The position numbers and the translations under genes were made by a program. 64,000 nucleotides of DNA. Origin: Pollenia angustigena. Its lineage: Eukaryota > Arthropoda > Insecta > Diptera > Polleniidae. The notes below the pieces were generated by a model, which was given only the letters and a program-made list of their open reading frames with translations, was not told the origin of the DNA and ran no database searches. The stretch covers positions 8,146,945 to 8,210,944 of the forward strand of contig OV884059.1 in assembly GCA_930367215.1 (NCBI GenBank), given 5' to 3'. Of this stretch, positions 55,961-64,000 are shown piece after piece; the stretch's first letter is position 1; each line of letters starts with the position of its first letter.

Positions 55961-56165
55961 ATTACAGTGGCTCACTTGCAATAAAATTGTAAAATTTTTC
56001 GTATTGTACTATTATATCGCCAATGTGTATGTGATATTTCAAAGTGTCACAATATATTGGCAGCAATCAAAAGACTTTTGATTGATATTGCAGGACGAAT
56101 AGAAGAAATATAGAAATATACTGTGAAATGTGTTGGCAACATTGTACAATGTAATTTTGCTAAAA
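55961..56165. mobile_element. Diverged inverted copy of the 29214 MITE
   Basis: In the opposite orientation it shares GCTCACTTGCAATAAAATT, ATATCGCCAATGTGTATGTG and ACATTGTACAATGT with 29320-29487. Ends are too eroded to show the target. Confidence 0.7.
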
Positions 56166-56768
56166 GGTTTTTTTTTTATAATGAAAGTTGCGCCATATTT
56201 TAATTGCAACTATTGTGCCATTTATTACAAAATAAAGAGCAAAAGGAAAATAATATGACGAATAACATATACAATAATATTGCATAATGGATTGGGTGCT
56301 TTAGTGTCTCTGAGTACTGACTGCCAGTTCTTCTTAACCTAGAAAAGAAAAATACCTGGTGAAATTTTGAAGTTTCTAGCAAATTTTTTAGGAAAAAAGG
56401 ATCGAATACATATAGGGTTTTTATGTTTTAAATAGATCCTTAGAAATCTATTAAAATAAAATGAAATATTTTTAAAATTTAAGTTTAATATACTTTTTTT
56501 AACCTGCATTTATAAGGCGTTTGTTACTTTGTTAAGTTTTTATGTTTAAATTAAAGTTTTCTACTTGCTACATTATCTTTGACCACTTGTAAATAACTTT
56601 TAATTACTTTCTGCTTTTATGTTGTGTTTAATGCCTTTTGTTGATAGGGTTCGTGCCGCCGTATTTTCCAAAAAGGGTGTGTTTTTGTCAACTCTAAAAC
56701 TATGTATAAGTAAAGGTAATTTCTCCCCAAGGAAGAGATTTAAAGAGACAAATAATAACCCAAATACG
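56166..56768. other. No feature recognised
   Basis: AT-rich spacer. Confidence 0.5.
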
Positions 56769-56923
56769 AAGGCGAATTCAGTACAAGGTGGTGGCACACT
56801 TAAACAGTTCGAACCAATTTGTTTTTGTTGTGTTAGTGTTTGGCTTGAAATTGTTGACATTTTATTGGTAAACACTAACAATACAATAGTAGTAGTGCCA
56901 TCACCTGAAGTTCAATTCGCCTT
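56769..56923. mobile_element. MULE-like MITE, second copy
   Basis: Inverted ends AAGGCGAATTCAG and AATTCGCCTT with GTGGTGGCAC / GTGCCATCAC just inside. The 9-bp flanks CCAAATACG and CTAAATATG agree except for two transitions. The interior (GTTGTGTTAGTGTTTG, ACATT) is related, inverted, to 46360-46519. Confidence 0.72.
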
Positions 56924-57810
56924 GCTAAATATGTACTATACTAAATAAAATTCGCTTTTTATTAAGTTGTAGAGTAGAAAGAATTATATCTTTATTTAAA
57001 ACACACTACAATTTTATTATTGTTATATGAAAAACACCCCCTCAAAAAAAAGATCTAAACAAATGTTTAAAAGAGTATGACTCAGCTTTTTTTAAACAAA
57101 CCATATTGAAAATGTTTGTTCTTGTGTTGTACAAATAAGTACAAGACAACAAAATATTGCTACGAGACTTAAAAAAAAAACTGAAGAGTGTTGTCAACTT
57201 TAATTATTTGGGTGGCTTGCCTGTTAAAATTTATATGAAGATATTAAATGGAATAAAAGTTTCAATTGAAATAAAGAAAAATGTAGAAGGAAACAAATAT
57301 ATAGCACACTATGGCCACTTTTTCATAAGGCGATTATCTTTATTCGCAATGAAAAGCTGCAGAATAAAGCAATTTGGTTATATCAATGTCTTATTTGCTT
57401 TAGTTCTAACGCAAAGCTAACCCCTCCTGCCCTCATTTGCTTATTAAACATATACATATGTACATGCAGCTAAATTCAATCAGCTGACTCCCAACTTTTT
57501 CATGTATTTTGAGAGGTGTTGCCAACTGAAAAAATTGTTTTGTCGGCATATTGGGAAAACCGAAATCGTTAACGGCAGTTTATTAGTCTAATAATTTTTT
57601 GTCGAGATTTAGTAACAGGCAGTTGGTCGATACATTAAGAATACGGCCATTAAGGCCTAACCAAACCTACTGCCAAAAATTAACAAAAAGTCTCTCAAAT
57701 GTATTTAAAAAACCAAAAATAAAATAAAAAACACTTGATTCCGTACGGAATGTGCGATCAGTTTCGCACTTTGCTTTGCACTTCTCCATAAATTTTGTAA
57801 AATAAAAAAA
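56924..57810. other. No feature recognised
   Basis: AT-rich. ATTCCGTACGGAATGTGCG near 57741 recurs inverted near 62759 (GCGCACATTCCG-ACGGAAT), hinting at a dispersed repeat. The frame at 57157-57420 has no domain. Confidence 0.4.
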
Positions 57811-58910
57811 AACAAGTTAGAGTGCTATATTCGGCTGTGCCGAATCTTTGATACCCTCCACCGACAGTTCGAATGTTTAAGGAGTAATATCTGTATGATG
57901 TCTATTTATTATTATTATCTTAAACTGTGACGATTTGTTGTTTATTATGGTTTTAGGCAACTAAACTGTTTTCCGGTAGTAGGGTTAATATGGGTCCTAG
58001 GGTAAATTATGGACCGATCATCACGAAATTTCACGTCACTTCTAGTCCTTTAAAACTGTGACGTACCAATTTCTGTTATAATAGCATTATTAATTATGGT
58101 TTTAGGTGTACTAAACTCTTTTCCGGGAGTAGGGTTTCTATGGGGCCTAGGGTAAATTATGTACCGATCTTCACGAAATTTCATAGTATCGTTTATAGTC
58201 CTATAAAACTGTGACGAGCCAAAATTTGTTATGATTGAATTATTTTTTACGGTTTTAGGCGTACTAAACTGTTTTCCGGTAGTAGGGTTTATATGGGGCC
58301 TAAGGTAAATTATGGACCGATCGTCACGAAATTTCACTGTGTTATTTCTAGTCCTAAAAAACTGTGACGTACCAAATTTTGTTACGTTAGCGTTATTTTT
58401 TATGGTTTTAGGCGTAATAAACTGTTTTCCGGGAGTATTGTTTTTATGGGGCTTAGGGTAAATTATGGACGGATCATCACGAAATTTAACAGCGTGATTT
58501 CCAGTCAAATAAAACAAATTTTTGCAAAATCTTATCTCATTCCGTGCCTTGTTCCAGCATTTATGTTATTTTTTGTAACAAAATTATAAATTTTTTTAGG
58601 TGGTGGTTCCACATTTGGATTCATAGCTCTGGTCCTACTAAACCGATTTTGCTAGATTTCAATCCCAAACTGCTTAGGATAACTACAAGTAATTTGGCAC
58701 CAAGTTTGTTCATTTCTTTTGAGTTGTTCGAAAGTGAGCGTGTTTTCAACAGACGGACAGACGGACATGGCTAAATCGACTTAAAATTACTCAAGGACCC
58801 AGAATATATAACTTTATGGGGTCTGAGATGAATAAAAAAAAGTTTCACACGGAATGACAGACTTAATATACCGTCTTCACAACTAATTGTGGTGGAGGGT
58901 ATAATAAAAT
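57811..58910 (-). mobile_element. DINE-1/HINE-like element (group A) with 150-bp central repeats
   Basis: On the reverse strand: TTATACCCTCCACCACAATTA ... GGAGGGTATCAAAGATTCGG, then the CGGCACAGCCG hairpin and CACTCTAACTTGTTTTT. The middle consists of about 3.7 tandem units. This is the classic layout with a central minisatellite. Confidence 0.87.
57951..58510. repeat. ~150-bp tandem repeat (3.7 copies)
   Basis: Units start at 57951, 58100, 58253 and 58406 with TTTTAGGYRTAMTAAACT and include GGTAAATTATGGACCGATC. Two of the three periods, 153 bp, are multiples of three, which explains a 155-codon reverse open stretch here without implying a protein. Confidence 0.88.
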
Positions 58911-58972
58911 TAAACAATACCATATGTGCTAGGCAACAATTGCCTTTTAAATACTTTGGCAAAAAGTATAGT

Positions 58973-59040
58973 GCCCCGGTAGGCTAGCTGGTAGTGAGCT
59001 AGTCTATCAGCGCCGGGGTTGCGGGCTCGATTCCCGCCAG
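58973..59040 (+). mobile_element. tRNA-derived SINE head, copy 2
   Basis: About 60 of 68 positions match 20543-20610. GCTAGCTGGTAGTGAGC and GCGGGCTCGATTCCCGCC resemble A and B boxes. There is no acceptor-stem pairing and no A-rich tail immediately after, so probably a truncated SINE. Confidence 0.7.
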
Positions 59041-59850
59041 TTACTATGGTTTCTTTTCTGCAGACAAGGGTAGAGCTTCGCGGGATAAGCTTAGGGAATT
59101 TAAAAATATAAGATTCAGCACAGATGAATTGTTTACTTTAAATTTATATCCAAACCTAGCAAAATTCAAAAATGTATATATGTACATATTTTTTTCTACA
59201 CAACTGTATTTGCTTCTTATACAGTACTTGACTGTTTCATTGTGTCCACAAGTATTTATGTGTGCCTATGCTACTATATTATGTGGATGCAGCACTTTTG
59301 TGTTTTCCCAGCTATCGTATTGTTGCCGTTCTGTCATCGTCATCGCCTCATGAAGTATCTTTGAGTGAGAGTCTAGGTCTGTTTTTTAAAGTTTTATATT
59401 TTAATAGATGGAAATCTATAAGAATAAACAACAATACGGTCTAAGAATAAGAAGAAAAAGAAAAAATAAAATGAAAAGAGTGCAAGGAATAAGTCTATAA
59501 TAACAATAACATGTACTAGTGTACATAAACAACACTTAATCAATAAATACATACATATGTATGTGTACATTATTTAAAGTATTGTAAAGGTTGTTTGCCA
59601 GTTTTTTTTTTTTTCAATAAAAAAGAACACTTTTTGTAAAATCATCAATATTTTTCTTGTTGAAAAGCAATAACTGACTGACAACAGAGCAACAGTTAAA
59701 AAGTTGAAGAAGAAATTAAAAAAAAAATCGCTAACAATGAATAAAGCTAAACGGCAACAAATTTATTTTAAATTTACTTTTAAAGTTTAATACCTATAAA
59801 CAAACACTGAGAAAAATGTAAATAATATTAAATAATCAAAAGAAATAGAT
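59041..59850. other. No feature recognised
   Basis: AT-rich. ACACTGAGAAAAAT near 59808 recalls the ends of the MITE at 19959 but has no partner. Confidence 0.45.
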
Positions 59851-59852
59851 AT

Positions 59853-60212
59853 ACCTTGCAAATAAAATTGGACCACCTGATCCATTTTGATAAAATGGAC
59901 TAGTTCGATGTAATGCAGGCATGGACCATGTGATTGTTAAAAAGTGTTTGTAGTGAGACGACATGTATTCATTTTTTAACGACATGCTTTCGTTTATAAA
60001 CGACTTCAAAACTAATCCTCTTGAGTATACCATGGAGTAGTTTTTAAACTACTCCTTAGTGGTCCAAAGGTGGGTTATATGGTCCTCTCCTAGGACATCG
60101 TAATGTTAAATAGAGCTGTTTTTTCCATACGTTTGAGTTACTTTTGGACTAGTCGTGGTCCCTTGTGGACTGCTTTACACGCGTGTTTGGACTGGTCCTA
60201 TTATTTGCAGGG
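59853..60212. mobile_element. TA-flanked MITE, CCYTGCAAATAA ends
   Basis: Inverted ends CCTTGCAAATAA and the complement of CCCTGCAAATAA, each followed by a GGACCA-like word. TA lies on both sides. GGACYAGT words recur inside. Confidence 0.7.
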
Positions 60213-60216
60213 TATT

Positions 60217-61056
60217 TAAAAAAATAAATAACTCTTTAGTTTAAAGTTTTTTTTTAAATTCATTTAAATTAATTTATTAAATTAATTTTCTTTAGGTAGG
60301 TATTAAATAATTAATTTTTACAAAAATTTATCAAATTCCAATTATTTAATAGGTACATACACAGAAACAAATAAGAAATGATTTCAATTAAAAAATTTGT
60401 GACATTGTTAAAAAAGATAAATTAAATTTGTTGTTGCTTTAAGTAAACGTTTAATTCGCTTGATTAAATTTTCAATTAAAACTTGTTTGTTTGATTAATA
60501 GTTTTATTGAAAAAAAAATTTGCGATAATTCTTTTTCTTTCTTTTTTCCCAATTTTTTTTCAGTGCACGCTTTAATATACCGATTCACTTATACAAACAT
60601 TAAAATAAAAACAACAAAACATAAAGACTTTCCGAATAAGTTATACTTCTTGATTGCCAATAGTTTGTTAGTGTTATTTTTCTGATTAGAAAAACAACAA
60701 GAACATACATTAAGTAGATATTGATACTGGGAATATGTATGTATGTAGATATTAATATTGACACCCAGACAGACAGGTCGTTCATTTGCTGTTATTGTTT
60801 TTGTTGTTATCAACAGTTTTAGCACATACATTTTGCCGTCAACAAATAACAACAAACATATACACATTTATGTAATGTAATTCTCTTTTATTGCTGTTAT
60901 CACGCTTATTGTATCCCAGTTGGTCAAATCGCCGTGGAAGACATTAATTTAAACAAATTTTTGATTTCGTCCCTCCCTCATCGATTATATTTTCTCCACG
61001 CAGATTGACAATGTTATTTAACGGGGTTTTCTTTTAAGACCGATATAACTTAAGGT
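60217..61056. other. No feature recognised
   Basis: AT-rich. Confidence 0.5.
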
Positions 61057-61058
61057 CC

Positions 61059-61214
61059 AATTATACGTGAAATAACCATAACCATACAAAACAGCTGTTT
61101 GAACCAACCTTATGGGCAACTTTGTATTTGATTATAGGTGACTTACCATTACGCCATATCCATACAAGCCGACTGAATTTTGGTTATGTTAACGGCTATG
61201 GCATTATGGTTATG
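61059..61214. repeat. Possible MITE with AATAACCATAA inverted arms
   Basis: TCCAATTATACGTGAAATAA on the left and the complement of TCCAATTTGACGTTACATAA on the right, continuing with CCATAA; about 75% match over 33 bp. Confidence 0.55.
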
Positions 61215-61910
61215 TAACGTCAAATTGGAGGAAAGGGTTAGCGCTCACGTTTTTGAAATTTATGATCAGTATACACTGGCAAATCATCATGCATAAATTC
61301 ACTCTTGAATAACGCTAAATTGTTTTATCATAAACGGAAGTTATCTATATGTTGTTGTTTACACGTACAAACAAAATTATATATTGGCAAAAACTTTAGC
61401 AACATTGTCGCTCTTCGATCTAAAGAAGTGATACTTTTTTCGATTAAGTGATACTTTTTTGAAAATGTCTACCGATTAATTTTAAATGCCCCTTTTTTCG
61501 TCAGGAATTTTACATTATGCTCCCATATTGAGGATGTCTAAAAGAAGTGGCCAACTGTGATGTGTCGAAGTATACATATATATATGTACATATGTGCGTT
61601 TTTGTGAGTACATACTTGAAAAAATCGATAAGTAGAGGGAGTTACGCTCTTTATTTGCGGAAAATTGATATTTTTGGCCAAACAATCAGTTTTTTTTTTA
61701 AAAAAGTGTAATCTTGTTTTTAAATAAGACAGCAAATTTTTTATTTTCAAAGTTAGGAATTTATTAAATAAATAATAATTCTATGGAAACATGAAAGTAG
61801 TTCTTGCAAGAGCACTGTGCTGTTTTCAAAACAAAAATGATTGAACGTGTAGTAGAATTTTCATATTTTCACTCAGTTTTTTGAGTGTTTTTTTATTTTA
61901 ATTTTACTTC
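61215..61910. other. No feature recognised
   Basis: AT-rich. Confidence 0.5.
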
Positions 61911-62280
61911 AATCAATTTTTCTGTATATCTGAAGAAAGGCAAAGGCCAAAGAGTCCAAATTAGGTACAAGCTTTGATTTATCAATGCACAACATCCTAC
62001 AAAATTTAGGCGGGAATGGAGAAGTGGGTGTGGCAAAAAAAAATAATTATTTATATCTATAGAGCGGCAAGAGAAAAATTGTCCAAAATTGGTACACAAA
62101 GCTCTCTAAAAAAAGTGGGCAGGATTGGAAAAAAGGGCGTGGGAAAAACAATTTGGATTTCTGTATATCTGGAAAACGGAAAGTGCCAAAGTTTCAATTA
62201 AGGTAAAAGCCTCTTGGTTATCAATAGACAACATCCGACAAAATGTGGGTGGGTATGGAATAGTGGGCTCTTCTTATAGC
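61911..62280 (+). mobile_element. DINE-like internal fragment (group A), partly duplicated
   Basis: CTGTATATCTG-GAA and CAAAATGTGGGYGGG-TGG-A blocks match 47578-47680. They occur about three times here at intervals of 110-130 bp. No termini. Confidence 0.65.
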
Positions 62281-62780
62281 ATAATGGTGTTTAAAAAAAA
62301 ATTAATTGAAATTATAAAAAATTAATTTACAAAATCTTTTGCCTCTTTTTTTTTAAATTTATTTTACTTATTGATTTTGTGTGATATTACTAACATTATT
62401 TAAAATTTAGTAAAAAACAAATCTTCATTTACATTTTTAATTATTCATTTGTTTAGCCAGGAAAGTTAATCCGTCGATAATTTGTATTGCTTTCTGATTT
62501 AACTTACAAACCAAAACAAAAGAAATAAAAATTCATTTTATCACCTTTAACAAAAAAAAAAAAAGAAAAATTAATGATCAAACAATGGCATTGTCTTTAA
62601 CAGTTAAAGGCCCAACCATAATGTGCTTAAGTTGGTTTAAGCAAATGTGCGAATACATGTATGTAAATCATATGAGGCAAACCATATTGAAGTTTAGGAA
62701 ACTTTTTGTTATGTTTTATGAAACTGTCACTCGCTTAAGCAAAGTGTGAAACTTAGCGCACATTCCGAACGGAATCAATA
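62281..62780. other. No feature recognised
   Basis: AT-rich. GCTTAAG words repeat near 62625-62645 and 62732-62742. Confidence 0.45.
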
Positions 62781-63366
62781 TTTTTATACCCACACCACAA
62801 TAGTGGAGAGGGTATTATGCATTTGAGCTGATGTGTGTAACACCTTAAGATATTGGTCCTAGACCGATCGACTCAGAATCACTTTCTGAGTTGTTCTAAC
62901 GTTGTCCGTCCGGCTGACTGGCTGGCTGGCTGTCCATGTAACCTTGTGCGCAAAGTACAGGTCGCAATTTTGGAGATAATTTGATTAAATTTGGCACAAA
63001 GACTCTTATTGGCACAAGGACCCAGCCTATTGAAAATAGGCCGAATCGTAGTGCCACGAGGGGAATAAGGGGGAAATTTCTGTCTCTCAGAAACTATCAA
63101 ACCGATTGTTATGAAATTTGAAACATACAGCCATGTCACAGAGTACAATTCCGTTCGGAAACTGAATTCATTCCGTATTTTGGTGCTTCAGAAAATGAAC
63201 GGTATGGGAGTTATCTGTATCTGAAAGGCCAGAAAACTATCAAAATACACTTTCCATCAACAAACAAATATGTATGTTTTCTTCAATTCCGAACGGAATC
63301 ATTCCGAACGGAATTGTACTCTGTGACATGGCCCATAGACAGATCCATATATATATGGACACATAT
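62781..63366 (+). mobile_element. DINE-1/HINE-like element (group B), 3' truncated, interrupted by a MITE
   Basis: Begins TTTTTATACCCACACCACAA and follows 37443-37700 closely (GGCTGGCTGGCTGTCCATGT, GCGCAAAGTACAGGTCGCAA). The sequence is interrupted at about 63128-63333 and resumes with ATAGACAGATCCATAT. The terminal hairpin is absent. Confidence 0.78.
63131..63331. mobile_element. MITE nested in the DINE-like element
   Basis: Inverted ends share GCCATGTCACAGAGTACAAT and TCCG. The related element near 37680-37700 lacks this insert, so the empty site can be seen. The exact target duplication is unclear (CATA on both sides). Confidence 0.85.
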
Positions 63367-63554
63367 GGGCATTTCCATGAGAATGTCAACCAGGACTCAC
63401 AAAATTAAAACGCTTGAAACTTTTTTTCAAATATGGTAGAAAGGAAAAAAACACTTAAACTTTACTATGCCGGGGTATGTATAGCTTATTACAATTTTTA
63501 AAAAGCAAAAAATAATAGTTTTAACTCACTTGCTCATTGATTCATTTTTAGTAA

Positions 63555-63794
63555 GTCTGTGTTCATACCGCTCATGTCTTATTGCCAAGATTGCTACTTT
63601 ATAGGCGAGAGGGACGAGGGGAAAAGAAACGAGTACACAGATGCATGTACTGTCTTTACGTTTTGCTTTTTCATTCGTTGTTTAATTTTGTTATTGTTTT
63701 CAATATCAAAAAAGCACACATGCATACGCAAGACTATACAAAATAAAAAAAGGAAGAATCTTGTCAATAAGACATGAGCCGTATGAACTCAGAC
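63555..63794. mobile_element. PIF/Harbinger-like MITE (TAA target)
   Basis: Inverted ends from GTCTGTGTTCATACCGCTCA and the complement of GTCTGAGTTCATACGGCTCA, continuing TGTCTTATTG. TAA flanks both sides (63552-63554, 63795-63797). The open frame 63559-63777 lies wholly inside and is not a gene. Confidence 0.88.
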
Positions 63795-64000
63795 TAAGCA
63801 ATTGACAATTTTTAATATTCTGCCGATTAAATACAGATACCGGTAATATTGCAATTATACTTTAAAATTAATGTTACAACAACAATGAACAAGATCCATG
63901 ACGAAAGAACAAATTTATAGTTCGATTAGCGGTATATTTTTGTGTTTGTTTTGGATGCTATTCTAATGTCACGTACGTGGTGCGAAAACATCATTTATCT

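Noticed and set aside
58050..58517. 155-codon reverse frame with three similar ~50-residue repeats
   Set aside because: It follows exactly from a ~150-bp non-coding tandem repeat in the centre of a DINE-like element; no domain and no independent coding evidence.
58973..59040. Functional tRNA gene
   Set aside because: The 5' GCCCCGG cannot pair with the 3' end; the related copy at 20543 has an A-rich tail.
63559..63777. 72-codon forward frame
   Set aside because: Lies entirely within a TAA-flanked MITE.
1..64000. CRISPR arrays, operons, phage or toxin-antitoxin systems
   Set aside because: The window is eukaryotic nuclear DNA; no regularly spaced direct repeats with unique spacers or clustered genes were seen.

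Overview
This is AT-rich, intron- and transposon-dense DNA from an animal nuclear genome, most likely a higher fly. DINE-1/INE-1-like elements and A|TC...CTAG|T Helitrons of the type seen in Diptera, mariner, hAT, piggyBac and PIF/Harbinger-like fragments, and long poly-A/poly-T runs all point that way. A calyptrate fly (blow fly or house fly relative) is my guess; nothing in the window proves the family. There are no operons, CRISPR arrays, rRNA genes or other prokaryotic features.

Only one convincing host coding segment is visible: the first coding exon (3752-4277, + strand) of a Ser/Gln-rich protein. It has a strong start context, an upstream in-frame stop and a consensus splice donor. No second exon was identified. 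The sequence to the right may be a very long first intron of this gene or intergenic DNA.

The rest is a record of mobile-element insertions. The main structures are: foldback MITEs and a 320-bp direct duplication (689-3395); three hAT non-autonomous elements with perfect 8-bp target duplications (6017-6226, 8617-9870, 50709-51255); a full-length but dead piggyBac-like element with TTAA targets, TIRs, a DDD triad and a C-terminal cysteine-rich domain (10998-13464); an internally deleted mariner (13934-14399); a palindromic poly-G element and a TA-flanked MITE carrying a tRNA-like SINE head (19345-20893); a mosaic block (21570-25560) with a small Helitron, an 82-bp GC-rich satellite and an orphan RING-finger reading frame; a 2.1-kb TIR element (32631-34778); a cluster of three abutting or nearby MITEs (35464-36214); DINE-1/HINE-like elements at 30529, 37443, 47211, 57811 and 62781; non-LTR retrotransposon RNase H remnants (43495-44180, 55157-55590); a solo LTR with ATAT duplications (49907-50451); and a nested transposon (51437-54059) that contains a Helitron with a Pif1-helicase remnant and a further MITE.

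Several MITEs fall into families by shared ends. TWA-flanked (PIF/Harbinger-like) elements are at 6265, 29214, 35464, 36046, 51437, 53209 and 63555. A MULE-like pair with 9-11 bp duplications is at 46360 and 56769. A pair with ATATCGACCCCT ends is at 689 and 35607. I found no intact autonomous transposase and no convincing undescribed multi-gene system. The most unusual items are the three matched 18-bp palindromes in the piggyBac element, the RING-finger frame embedded in repeats, the nested element at 51-54 kb and the poly-G tracts in inverted repeats.
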